In this document: positions 39,281 through 47,669 of the stretch, piece after piece
How positions within the stretch are numbered: the stretch's first letter is position 1
Layout of the letters: every line of letters begins with the position of its first letter
Assembly: GCA_017469465.1 (NCBI GenBank)
Contig: JAFUGH010000034.1
Span: forward strand, 1-64,000
Direction: 5' to 3'
Length of the DNA: 64,000 nt
DNA from: Clostridia bacterium
GTDB lineage: Bacteria; Bacillota; Clostridia; TANB77; UBA1234
The notes under the pieces: generated by a model
Seen by the model: the letters and a program-made list of their open reading frames with translations, nothing else
What the model was told of the DNA's origin: nothing
The model's database searches: none
Translations under genes and position numbers: made by a program

Positions 39281-39793
39281 ATGAATGAACATCCAATCGA
39301 GGGACTTATGAATACCGTTATGAGTAACTTAAGAGATATGGTAGACGTAAATACAGTTATTGGGGAAACAATTGAACTTGAAAATGGCAATGTAATTGTT
39401 CCTGTTTCCAAAGTAAGTTTTGGGTTTGCAGCTGGTGGTAGTGAATTTAACATGGGAACTTTGGAACAATCCAAAAAGCAAGGATTAGATGAAGAAACAA
39501 AATATAGTTTACCATTTGGTGGCGGTAGTGGAGCAGGTGTAAACATTCAGCCTGTTGGATTTTTGGTAATAACGGAAAATTCCGCAAAGATGTTACCAGT
39601 TAACCATTGTAGTGCCATTGATAAATTACTTGATTATGTACCAGATTTGTTAGAAAAAATAGGAGATATGTGTAAAGGAAACAAAACATACACCTATGAA
39701 TTTTATGAAGATGCAGATGGTTGTAAGTGTGAAGAAAAAGCGGAAGAAAACACCAATCCTATAAGTGAAGAATCCAATAATACTGAAGAATAA
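39281..39793 (+). CDS. ytfJ: Spore protein GerW/YtfJ
   Basis: 170 residues. Needed for L-alanine germination in Bacillus, where it is made in the forespore. The signature is present: HPIEGLMNTVMSNLRDMVDV, then ENGNVIVPVSKVSFGFAAGG, FGGGSGAGVNIQPVGFLVI. The C-terminal 40 residues are acidic and cysteine-containing. It follows the DUF2953 gene by 17 bases. Confidence 0.95.
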   Translation: MNEHPIEGLMNTVMSNLRDMVDVNTVIGETIELENGNVIVPVSKVSFGFAAGGSEFNMGTLEQSKKQGLDEETKYSLPFGGGSGAGVNIQPVGFLVITENSAKMLPVNHCSAIDKLLDYVPDLLEKIGDMCKGNKTYTYEFYEDADGCKCEEKAEENTNPISEESNNTEE

Positions 39794-39803
39794 ATGACGA
39801 CAA

Positions 39804-39838
39804 AAAAATATGGACGAAAATTTTTCGCCCATATTTTT
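39804..39838. terminator. Bidirectional terminator
   Basis: AAAAATATGGACGAAAA pairs with TTTTCGCCCATATTTTT (one A-C mismatch) between the convergent ytfJ and the small surface-protein gene. Confidence 0.8.
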
Positions 39839-39855
39839 AATGTACATATTAAAAA

Positions 39856-40260
39856 TTAATCTTTGCGAAGAATAGCAGCAATAGCTACAACAGCAATTAC
39901 AATAACAACAGCAATAATAGCTCCAACTACAGAACCACTATTTGAAGATGTTGTAGTAGTATCAGTTGTTGTGTTTGTTTCTTCAGAAGTAGTTGTAGTA
40001 TCAACTTCACTTGGTTCAACTTCTATTCCTTCATTTTCTTCACCAGAAATAACTTCTTCATTAACAAGCTCTCCACTAACTGCTTCATTAACAAGTTCTC
40101 CACTGATTACTTCATTAACTGTTGCCTCAGAACCTTCAACATTACCAGAAACTTCTATTTCAGGACTAGGAGCTATAAGAATTTGTTCTTCTGTAGCAAA
40201 TACTGAAGAAAGAGAAAAAACTAAAACTAAGCTAATTACTAATAATGCTATTTTTTTCAT
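39856..40260 (-). CDS. Small secreted or membrane-tethered acidic protein
   Basis: 134 residues from the ATG at 40260, which has an AGAGGTG ribosome-binding site; an upstream in-frame start at 40281 lacks one. A signal peptide (MKKIALLVISLVLVFSLSSV, cleavage near VFA) leads into an acidic region with repeated (V)ISGELVNE units, then a Thr/Ser-rich spacer and a C-terminal hydrophobic helix ending in RKD. It looks like a surface protein held by its tail. It has no LPXTG motif. Function unknown. Confidence 0.7.
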   Translation of the reverse strand: MKKIALLVISLVLVFSLSSVFATEEQILIAPSPEIEVSGNVEGSEATVNEVISGELVNEAVSGELVNEEVISGEENEGIEVEPSEVDTTTTSEETNTTTDTTTTSSNSGSVVGAIIAVVIVIAVVAIAAILRKD

Positions 40261-40397
40261 AATATATTCACCTCTTAACAAAATTTAACAATTATATTTA
40301 CTTAACTGTCTGATGTATTATATAATAACCATATGTATTTGTCCATATTTTTTGGCAAATTTTTAAATATATATTAACCTATTAAAGGAGATAGAGA

Positions 40398-41033
40398 ATG
40401 AGATTAAAGAAAGTAAAAGGTGCAATGGAAAAAGTAGAATCATCTAAATATTATGTAAATTCGCCAACAAAAAATAAAGGGATATGGAAAGATGTTTTTA
40501 AAAATGAAAATCCAATACATATAGAAATAGGAATGGGAAAAGGCAATTTTATTATCAATATGGCGAAAAAACATCCTGAAATAAATTTTATTGGAATTGA
40601 AATGTATGATAGTGTTTTAGTAAGAGCAATTCAATCTTTAGAAAATGAGAAAAATGAAATCGTAAATTTGAAATTATTACTATTAGATGCAATCAATATT
40701 GATACTGTTTTTGACAAGGAAATAGAGGTATTATATCTTAATTTTTCTGATCCATGGCCAAAAGCCAAGCATGCCAAAAGAAGACTTACCAGTCAAGTAT
40801 TTCTTGATAAGTACGATACCATTTTTAAAGATAAAAACACAATTATTCAAAAAACGGATAATATTGATTTATTCAACTTTTCTGTTGAGATGTTAAAAGA
40901 AAAAGGATATAATTTAATTGAAGTTACGAATGATTTGCAAGCATTAAATGATGAAGATAATGTATTAACAGAATATGAAGCAAAATTTATGGAAAAAGAC
41001 ATCAAAATTAATCGCTTAAAGGCAATAAAATAG
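40398..41033 (+). CDS. trmB: tRNA (guanine-N7-)-methyltransferase TrmB
   Basis: Makes m7G46 in tRNA. 211 residues. Motifs: IEIGMGKGNFI (SAM binding), NFIGIEMYDSVLVRA and the family-specific LNFSDPWPKAKHAKRRL (about residues 115-131). AAAGGAG precedes the ATG. Confidence 0.96.
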   Translation: MRLKKVKGAMEKVESSKYYVNSPTKNKGIWKDVFKNENPIHIEIGMGKGNFIINMAKKHPEINFIGIEMYDSVLVRAIQSLENEKNEIVNLKLLLLDAINIDTVFDKEIEVLYLNFSDPWPKAKHAKRRLTSQVFLDKYDTIFKDKNTIIQKTDNIDLFNFSVEMLKEKGYNLIEVTNDLQALNDEDNVLTEYEAKFMEKDIKINRLKAIK

Positions 41034-41054
41034 TTACTTATAGGAGGAAATAAT

Positions 41055-42251
41055 ATGAACAAAATGACAAGACTAAATAGAAAAAAATTAATAATAATTG
41101 CTTTTTTTATCATAATAGCATTAGTCATATTGTTAATTATTTTAGGTAAAACCAATAGTATGGATAGGGGTAACATTCATTTTGCCAAACAATCTGAGTT
41201 TAAATCGAATTCGGAAAAATTAGTGGATTATGGCAATGTTGTAATGAAATATGGAAACGATATTTTCATCCTTGATAAATTGTCTAATTCCATCATAAAA
41301 CACAACACGAAAGATGGTACTAACAGTACAGTAATTCATTTTGAAAATGCTAATTACAGCGAACATTTTTTTATTCGAAGTAATCAACTGATTTTTTCGT
41401 ATGACAATGCTACATATTATTCAGATTTAAATGGAAATAACATAAAAAAATTTACAAATGGTGAAATAGTATATATTGATGATGATGTATATATATTGAT
41501 TTCTCATAAAACATCTAGAGATGAGCTATATATTGTTTCGTATAACAATAAAACATTTAGAACAACCATGGAGCTTTCACACAACATTGCAAATGCTAAA
41601 ACAATACAATATCTAAAATCAGATGGAGAAATGGTATATTTCACTTCTATCAATTCAAATGGAAAGCTATCAATCTTAGAAGTTGATGTAAAAAATTCAA
41701 TTTCGAAAATTATTACACAAATGTCTAAAGATTCAGAATACGCAAATACAAGTTATGAAATTTCTGATATATTGAAGGATAATGAATATTATTATTATGT
41801 AGTGAATGAAATGACATTTACAACTTATGAAGAGAAGATTCTTAATTATAGTTATATATATCAAAGAAATGTTTCTGAAAATTATGAAGAAATCATGGCA
41901 GAAGATGTTGGACCGTATTTAAAATATCATCCTAAAGAAAAAGATACAGTATTGTATGAACAATACTTAGAATCGGGAGACATGATATGGCAAAATATGC
42001 TTCATGAAGAAACAACGTATTCATGGAAAGAGTTAGCATATGGTGATGTGACAAACTATTTTTCACTGGAAAATTCTAGTGTTTATAGGGATAAAGAAAA
42101 GCTTGCTGATTTAGGAATGGACGTATCAGAATATACTTTAAAAAATGTGATAAGATTGGATGACGGATATTATTTCATGATAGACAATGAATATAATCAC
42201 ATTTGGTATCATTGTGGTGAAAATGGTGATAATCTAGTAAAAATAAATTAG
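41055..42251 (+). CDS. Membrane-anchored beta-propeller-like protein
   Basis: 398 residues. One N-terminal membrane helix (about 12-34), then an extracellular region with repeated short strands of the type YGNDIFILDKLSNSIIKHN, ATYYSDLNGNNIKKF and YYVVNEMTF, which resembles DUF5050-like propellers. No catalytic motif. The gene is 21 bases after trmB and may share its transcript. Function unknown. Confidence 0.6.
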   Translation: MNKMTRLNRKKLIIIAFFIIIALVILLIILGKTNSMDRGNIHFAKQSEFKSNSEKLVDYGNVVMKYGNDIFILDKLSNSIIKHNTKDGTNSTVIHFENANYSEHFFIRSNQLIFSYDNATYYSDLNGNNIKKFTNGEIVYIDDDVYILISHKTSRDELYIVSYNNKTFRTTMELSHNIANAKTIQYLKSDGEMVYFTSINSNGKLSILEVDVKNSISKIITQMSKDSEYANTSYEISDILKDNEYYYYVVNEMTFTTYEEKILNYSYIYQRNVSENYEEIMAEDVGPYLKYHPKEKDTVLYEQYLESGDMIWQNMLHEETTYSWKELAYGDVTNYFSLENSSVYRDKEKLADLGMDVSEYTLKNVIRLDDGYYFMIDNEYNHIWYHCGENGDNLVKIN

Positions 42252-42258
42252 CAAATAT

Positions 42259-42756
42259 TTAACTAAAATATTTGCTAATTTCCTCAAGATTTTTGAAATT
42301 ATCTTGGCGAAGAACTTCATAAAGAACAATCGCTACAGAATTAGATAAATTAAGAGAACGTAGGGTTGGAAGCATTGGTATTCTAATTGCATTTGTAATA
42401 TATTTTTGTAACAAGTCTTCTGGAAGCCCCTTAGTTTCTTTGCCAAACAATAGAAATACTTCCTCCATTTCAGAAAAATTCACATCTGAGTAACATTTTT
42501 GACCTTTGGTAGTTAAAAAATACATATTGTTTTTCTCGGGAGGGTATTTTCCTAGAAAAGCTGCAAGAGAGCTATGCTCTTCGATGGTAACTTTGTCCCA
42601 GTAATCAAGACCAGCTCTTTTTACTTGTTTTTCAGAAATACTGAAACCAAGGGGATGAACTAAATGAAGTTTAGCGCCAGTTGCTGCACAGGAACGAGCT
42701 ATATTTCCAGTATTCTGAGGTATTTCAGGTTCAACCATTACGATATTTATTTTCAA
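42259..42756 (-). CDS. trmL: tRNA (cytidine(34)-2'-O)-methyltransferase TrmL
   Basis: SPOUT-fold enzyme modifying the wobble base of two leucine tRNAs. Motifs: VEPEIPQNTGNIARSCAATG near the N-terminus, FLLFGKETKGLPEDLL and the knot segment IPMLPTLRSLNLSNSVAIVLYE. I prefer the TTG at 42756 (165 residues) because AAAGGA lies ten bases upstream; another TTG at 42765 is too close to it. Confidence 0.93.
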   Translation of the reverse strand: MKINIVMVEPEIPQNTGNIARSCAATGAKLHLVHPLGFSISEKQVKRAGLDYWDKVTIEEHSSLAAFLGKYPPEKNNMYFLTTKGQKCYSDVNFSEMEEVFLLFGKETKGLPEDLLQKYITNAIRIPMLPTLRSLNLSNSVAIVLYEVLRQDNFKNLEEISKYFS

Positions 42757-42923
42757 ATGAATCAAGTCCTTTCAAAACAATAATATACTTTAGCATACTA
42801 ACATATTTTTAAAGAATTTTCAATAAGATGAATTGACAAAAAATAGCCTTTTTACACAAATTTCTTTGTTCTTACTGAGTAAAGTGGATTTTTTAGGAGA
42901 GATGAAAAAATTACATAATTTAC

Positions 42924-42952
42924 TTGCCAAATGTATTTTGGTATGCTAAAAT
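42924..42952 (+). promoter_or_regulatory. Predicted sigma-A promoter of secG
   Basis: TTGCCA (42924-42929), 17-base spacer, TAAAAT (42947-42952), 33 bases before the start codon. Confidence 0.6.
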
Positions 42953-42984
42953 ATAATGTGTTATTGAAACAAGGAGGAATAGAA

Positions 42985-43224
42985 ATGAAATTTTTAGAAT
43001 ATGCATGTACATTTTTACAAATAATAACTGCAGTGGTAGTGATGATACTTGTATTATTGCAAGAAGGAAAAGAAGATGGAAATATAGTTACTGGTGAATC
43101 AAATAGAGGTGGAACGATGGGCTCTAGTAAAGAAGCTACACTTTCAAGGTTAACAATTGGTTTTGGAATTGCATTTGCAGTTCTTACTATTGCATCTACT
43201 TCTTTAATGATATTTAACTATTAA
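42985..43224 (+). CDS. secG: Preprotein translocase subunit SecG
   Basis: 79 residues, two membrane helices (about 6-24 and 55-77) around the conserved LLQEGKEDGN and the glycine-rich loop. Part of the SecYEG channel. The ATG at 42985 follows AAGGAGG; a longer frame from 42931 overlaps the promoter. It lies directly before rnr, as in many Firmicutes. Confidence 0.92.
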   Translation: MKFLEYACTFLQIITAVVVMILVLLQEGKEDGNIVTGESNRGGTMGSSKEATLSRLTIGFGIAFAVLTIASTSLMIFNY

Positions 43225-43230
43225 TAAATC

Positions 43231-43270
43231 AGCACTTAACTTCTAGATAAGCAAGTTAAGTGCTTTTTTT
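43231..43270 (+). terminator. Intrinsic terminator between secG and rnr
   Basis: AGCACTTAACTT pairs perfectly with AAGTTAAGTGCT across ten bases, then TTTTTT. The rnr start codon is only 15 bases beyond it, so it may also attenuate rnr. Confidence 0.85.
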
Positions 43271-43284
43271 GCGAAAGGATGAAA

Positions 43285-45186
43285 ATGAAGAAGGTAATAT
43301 TAGAAGGTAAATTTGTTTCAAACGAACGAGGCTTTGGTTTCGTTGAACTAAATAATGAAGAAAAAGATATATTTATTCCGCCAACTTTAACAAATGGCAG
43401 TATGACGGGGGATTTGGTAAAGGTTGAACTACAAAAAGAAGCAGAAAATGGTAATAGAGCCGAAGGCAAAATAATAGAAATAGTCAAAAGAAATACAATC
43501 ATGATAGTAGGAACTTATCAAAAAAGTCGAAATTATGGTTTTGTTGTACCTGACGATATAAAACTTGGAACAGATATCTTTATTTCAAAATCTCATAATA
43601 GAAAGGCGAAAAATGGAGACAAAGTTGTAGTAAAAATAGTAAAATATCCTGAAAATGGGAAAAGTGCAGAAGGGCAAATAGTAGAGATTTTGGGCAAGTC
43701 AAGCGACACAAATGTTGATCTGATATCTGTTGTGAGAGCACATAATTACAAGCTTATGTTTCCAAAAGAAGTTGAAAAAGAAGCAAAAAATCTTCCTGAA
43801 GTCATTCATGGCATTGAAGGTAGAGTAGACTTAAGAGAAGAAGAAATATTTACTATTGATGGAGATGATACGAAAGACATTGATGACGCTATTTCACTAA
43901 CCAAGAAGGGAAATAATTATTTATTAGGAGTTCACATCGCAGATGTGAGTCATTATGTTAGACCAAATACAGCACTTGATAAAGAAGCAATAAAACGTAG
44001 TACAAGCGTTTATTTAATTGATACTGTAATACCCATGCTTCCAAAGAAACTTTCAAATGGCATTTGTAGTTTAAATCCAGGAGAAGATAGATATGCACTT
44101 TCTATTGAGATGGAAATAGATACAAATGGACAAGTTATCAATAGTAAGGTATTTAAAAGCGTTATCAAATCTAAATTACAAATGACGTATCATAAAGTAT
44201 ATGATATTTTAGAAAATAATATAGAATATGAGGACTATAAGCCACACATGAAAACACTTAGGCTGATGAAAGAACTTGCCGAAATTTTAATTGCTAAGAA
44301 AGATAAAGATGGTGCAATTGATTTTAATATGCCAGAGGCAAAAATAATTCTTGACGAAAATGATGCGGTAATAGACATTGGACTTCGTGAAATGACAATT
44401 GCTAATCGAATTATCGAAGAATTTATGATAATTGCCAATGAGACAATTGCAGAAACCTTTTTTCAAAAAGAACTTCCATTTATTTATAGGGTACACGAAA
44501 AACCTGAGATTGATAGAATAGATAAGCTTAATGTTTTACTTAAAAATTTAAATTATGATGAAATTGACAAAATAGATAATAAAAATTTGAAGAGAATAAG
44601 TGAAATGGCGAAAGGAAAAGAGGAAGAAAAGCTAGTTTCGCTAATGCTACTTAGAACAATGCAACTTGCAAAATATAGTAATGAAAACATTGGACATTTT
44701 GGGCTCGCTTCAAAATATTATTGTCATTTTACTTCTCCAATTAGGAGATATCCAGATTTGTTTATTCATAGAGTAATTTCTGATTACTTAGCACATGAAT
44801 TGGATAAGAAAAAACTTACAAAGTATAAAAGACAATCTGCTAAATATGCAGAAATATCAAGTGAGATGGAACAAGAAGAAGAAGATGCAGAAAGAGAACT
44901 ATATGAAATGAAAAAGTGTGAATATATGCAAAAGCATATAGGAGATGAATATGAAGGAACAGTTTCAGGGGTTACAGCTTTTGGTGTGTTTGTGGAACTA
45001 GAAAATACAGTAGAGGGACTAAGTAGAGTAGAAGAAATGAGAGACGATTACTATGTTTTTGATGATAAAAATATGAAATTAATTGGCAAACATACAGGTA
45101 GAGAGTTTAAACTTGGTGATAAAGTCAAAGTTAAATGCATAGCAGCAAATAAACTGTTACGAAGAATTGATTTTGAAATAATATAA
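43285..45186 (+). CDS. rnr: Ribonuclease R
   Basis: 3'-5' exoribonuclease for structured RNA. 633 residues. Two cold-shock domains (about 5-60 and 70-135; RGFGFVELNNEEKDIFIP and YGFVVPDD), the RNB catalytic domain with DGDDTKDIDDAISL (catalytic Asp cluster, about 190) and HFTSPIRRYPDL, and a C-terminal S1 domain (YEGTVSGVTAFGVFVELEN). The N-terminal winged helix of longer RNase R proteins is missing. The ATG at 43285 is better spaced from GAAAGG than the one at 43279. smpB, the common next gene, is absent here. Confidence 0.95.
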   Translation: MKKVILEGKFVSNERGFGFVELNNEEKDIFIPPTLTNGSMTGDLVKVELQKEAENGNRAEGKIIEIVKRNTIMIVGTYQKSRNYGFVVPDDIKLGTDIFISKSHNRKAKNGDKVVVKIVKYPENGKSAEGQIVEILGKSSDTNVDLISVVRAHNYKLMFPKEVEKEAKNLPEVIHGIEGRVDLREEEIFTIDGDDTKDIDDAISLTKKGNNYLLGVHIADVSHYVRPNTALDKEAIKRSTSVYLIDTVIPMLPKKLSNGICSLNPGEDRYALSIEMEIDTNGQVINSKVFKSVIKSKLQMTYHKVYDILENNIEYEDYKPHMKTLRLMKELAEILIAKKDKDGAIDFNMPEAKIILDENDAVIDIGLREMTIANRIIEEFMIIANETIAETFFQKELPFIYRVHEKPEIDRIDKLNVLLKNLNYDEIDKIDNKNLKRISEMAKGKEEEKLVSLMLLRTMQLAKYSNENIGHFGLASKYYCHFTSPIRRYPDLFIHRVISDYLAHELDKKKLTKYKRQSAKYAEISSEMEQEEEDAERELYEMKKCEYMQKHIGDEYEGTVSGVTAFGVFVELENTVEGLSRVEEMRDDYYVFDDKNMKLIGKHTGREFKLGDKVKVKCIAANKLLRRIDFEII

Positions 45187-45194
45187 GTTAATTG

Positions 45195-45359
45195 CTAGAC
45201 TATTATTTGTGCAATTGCCAAAGCAATTCCAGCGGTAGAGATAATATATACAATTATCCCTCCGCTTTTATTTTTTTGAGTATTTTCCCATCTTCCATAA
45301 GGAAATGCGAATAATGCAGATAATATTTCTAAAATTAAAATTAAAAAATTCCAAAACAT
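45195..45359 (-). CDS. Small membrane protein of the ger operon (54 residues)
   Basis: Frame of 54 residues with AAAGGAG seven bases before the ATG at 45359, located 58 bases after the gerC stop on the same strand. Two hydrophobic segments (about 1-20 and 35-54) flank a short polar loop with a GRWENTQKNKSGG core. Some germination-receptor operons encode a small two-helix D subunit at this position; this frame has the right size, location and topology, but I cannot show homology. Confidence 0.65.
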   Translation of the reverse strand: MFWNFLILILEILSALFAFPYGRWENTQKNKSGGIIVYIISTAGIALAIAQIIV

Positions 45360-45417
45360 AAAATTTCTCCTTTAGCTTGGACTTGGGATGTTCACAAAAA
45401 ATCCAAGCCAAGATCAT

Positions 45418-46590
45418 TTATTTGCTAGCATTTGGTATGATATGTGAAATGATTTGTGATATATTAAGTTTATTATCTATATCCACATCATAGGTAGCAT
45501 TTCTGTATTTTGAAAGCCAATGATAATCTTCAAATTCCTGCCAAGTGGCAAAGTTTTGCTTTGCACTTTTACCAATGGCAGCAATGTCAACTTGATACTC
45601 ATGAATTGTTTTATCAAAAAAAGTATTAATCGTTTCTTCAATATTTTTATCTAGTTCTTTTTTTAATCTTTGTTCATTGTTCTTATCATAAAAATTGATA
45701 TCACTACCCGAAGATATAAGATGGGTTTCTAATCTAATGTTACATTTTATATGTGGGGAATCACCACTTAAAGAAACAGTAATTTTGGGTTCAGAATTTT
45801 GAATTAGTCTAACACTAATGACTCTATCATCGCGATTGAAGTCTGGAATGATATAACTTGTTTGTTTTAAATTATTTGTTAATAAAGAATGTGCTAAAAG
45901 AAATTCTTTATCTTCAACTGTTTCAATTAATCGAGTTTCGTCAAAAATAGCAATGCCAGCAAGCTCAGCTTCTTTTTCCTCTCCACTACTTAGTTTTACA
46001 TATGTTGCATAAGCATTCCTATCAATACTTTGAAAAGCGGTATATAAATCAATTAACTGCGAAGGTACTGCTTGGGTTGTATAATTATAGGCACTGAAAA
46101 GTAATTCATAATATCGCGAAGGACTTGCTTCTAGTTTGGGAAAAATATTTTTCAAAAACTCCTTTGCAGTTCCTTCACATATAGCGATACCGGCTCTAGG
46201 TCTGATATTAGAATCACTAATAAATACGTTAACATGTCCGGACAAATCTGATTTAGCCATTTCTTTAGAATAAACAATTAATTTTACATGAGACAAATTA
46301 ATTCTTTTACTTACCTTTGTATTTACCAGTGTATTTGCCAAACTAAGAGAAGGCGCGGAAACAGTGTATGTTGTATAAGTACTAGTACCAGTTTCAGAAC
46401 TTTCACCTGTAATTTTAACAGGTATAGCAATCTGATAAGTGATGTCTAAATTTTCACCACTTCCTATATCTGCACCAATAGCAACTACATATGCTAAATT
46501 ATCTAACTCGAATCTATCATAACAACCACATAAAAGAAGTGGTAATATCACAATTAAGATAATGAATTTTGTTTGATTAATTTGTTGCAT
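45418..46590 (-). CDS. gerC: Spore germination receptor subunit C (GerC, lipoprotein)
   Basis: 390 residues. Lipoprotein signal with LLLCGC at about residues 18-23 and the family start CYDRFELDNLAYVVAIGAD. The central region with SHVKLIVYSKEMAKSDL and the C-terminal Ger(x)C domain (about 215-385; QVDIAAIGKSAKQNFATWQEF) are intact. Sits in the inner spore membrane with GerA and GerB. The first 37 bases overlap the end of gerB. Confidence 0.93.
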   Translation of the reverse strand: MQQINQTKFIILIVILPLLLCGCYDRFELDNLAYVVAIGADIGSGENLDITYQIAIPVKITGESSETGTSTYTTYTVSAPSLSLANTLVNTKVSKRINLSHVKLIVYSKEMAKSDLSGHVNVFISDSNIRPRAGIAICEGTAKEFLKNIFPKLEASPSRYYELLFSAYNYTTQAVPSQLIDLYTAFQSIDRNAYATYVKLSSGEEKEAELAGIAIFDETRLIETVEDKEFLLAHSLLTNNLKQTSYIIPDFNRDDRVISVRLIQNSEPKITVSLSGDSPHIKCNIRLETHLISSGSDINFYDKNNEQRLKKELDKNIEETINTFFDKTIHEYQVDIAAIGKSAKQNFATWQEFEDYHWLSKYRNATYDVDIDNKLNISQIISHIIPNASK

Positions 46591-47663
46591 TGAACCCTCC
46601 TTTTAATTCTAGCAATCATTAAAAATAGCATTGGTAATATACACAAAATATAAGGAGTAATATATACAAATAAAAAATTCCTTATTTTTATTGTAACTTC
46701 ATAATTAACGAATATGGTACTTAATGCAATGATATTCATGGTAAAAAGAGGAATCAATCTTTTGGAGTATTTTAATTTAAAGACTTTTTGCACATATAGT
46801 ATTAAAAAATGGATGGTTAGTGACATGTAAACAAAAGTTGCAAGAATCCATAGTAAAATAAAGATAGAGTCAACTCTTTGAATGAATCTTCCTAAACTAA
46901 TTAATCTTGTTAGCTCGAAAATCGGAAAATAGTTTTCTATAATAGTTGGATAAGGAATGATTCCAATTAACAAAAAAATGGTAGGCAGAACTAAAAGTGA
47001 AGTTTGTAGAAAAGATAGATAAGCTATTTTAGGTTGACTTTTTACATAAGGAGAAATTAAAAGAAAGTAAAAAACACCTTCAAATCTACCGATTCTATTG
47101 AGTCCCTGCGCCCAAAAATTATCAATGCCATTTCCAAAAACAGGAGTAAAATTCGTTAAGTCAACATCTTTAAACAAAATGATAAACATCATTAAAAATG
47201 CAAATCCAATTAAAGGTGCAATTAAAGAAGCCGTTCTAAAAATGCCTCTAATCCCTAAATATAAGCTAATAATAATAGCAATTCCAAAAAGAATACCGAC
47301 ATATTCTTGCGGAGCATCAGGAAAAATGACGTTTTGCAAGTTTTGTGTAAACTCTGAAAATGTCAACACACACAAAGTATAAAGATAAAAAATCAAAATA
47401 ACTCCACAAGTGACAAAAGCTACATTTCCTGCCCCATATTTGACAATATCAAGTGCATCCATATTTTCGAAACCTTTGTATAGTCTTAGTAATATAGATA
47501 TTACAATTATGGTAGTGATGGCTGAATAAATATTATGCGCAAATGTAGCTGTACCAAAAGATTCTGCATCGTAAGTAGGAATGGTAAGAAGAATGGGAAT
47601 CAAGGAAATACAACCAAGTGTAGCAACAGCTTCCCAAGTACCTATTTTAAAAGTAGAATTCAT
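46554..47663 (-). CDS. gerB: Spore germination receptor subunit B (GerB, APC-type permease)
   Basis: 369 residues with about ten membrane helices; the Spore_permease family of amino-acid transporters. Subunit B binds the germinant in Bacillus receptors. Segments such as GTWEAVATLGCISLIPILL and NRIGRFEGVFYFLLIS fit the family. The start is six bases beyond the gerA stop. Confidence 0.92.
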   Translation of the reverse strand: MNSTFKIGTWEAVATLGCISLIPILLTIPTYDAESFGTATFAHNIYSAITTIIVISILLRLYKGFENMDALDIVKYGAGNVAFVTCGVILIFYLYTLCVLTFSEFTQNLQNVIFPDAPQEYVGILFGIAIIISLYLGIRGIFRTASLIAPLIGFAFLMMFIILFKDVDLTNFTPVFGNGIDNFWAQGLNRIGRFEGVFYFLLISPYVKSQPKIAYLSFLQTSLLVLPTIFLLIGIIPYPTIIENYFPIFELTRLISLGRFIQRVDSIFILLWILATFVYMSLTIHFLILYVQKVFKLKYSKRLIPLFTMNIIALSTIFVNYEVTIKIRNFLFVYITPYILCILPMLFLMIARIKRRVQCNKLIKQNSLS

Positions 47664-47669
47664 CTATAG

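Noticed and set aside
39863-40288. 141-codon open frame on the plus strand
   Set aside because: Antisense of the small acidic surface protein. The minus-strand frame has a signal peptide, ribosome-binding site and tail helix, so it is the real gene.
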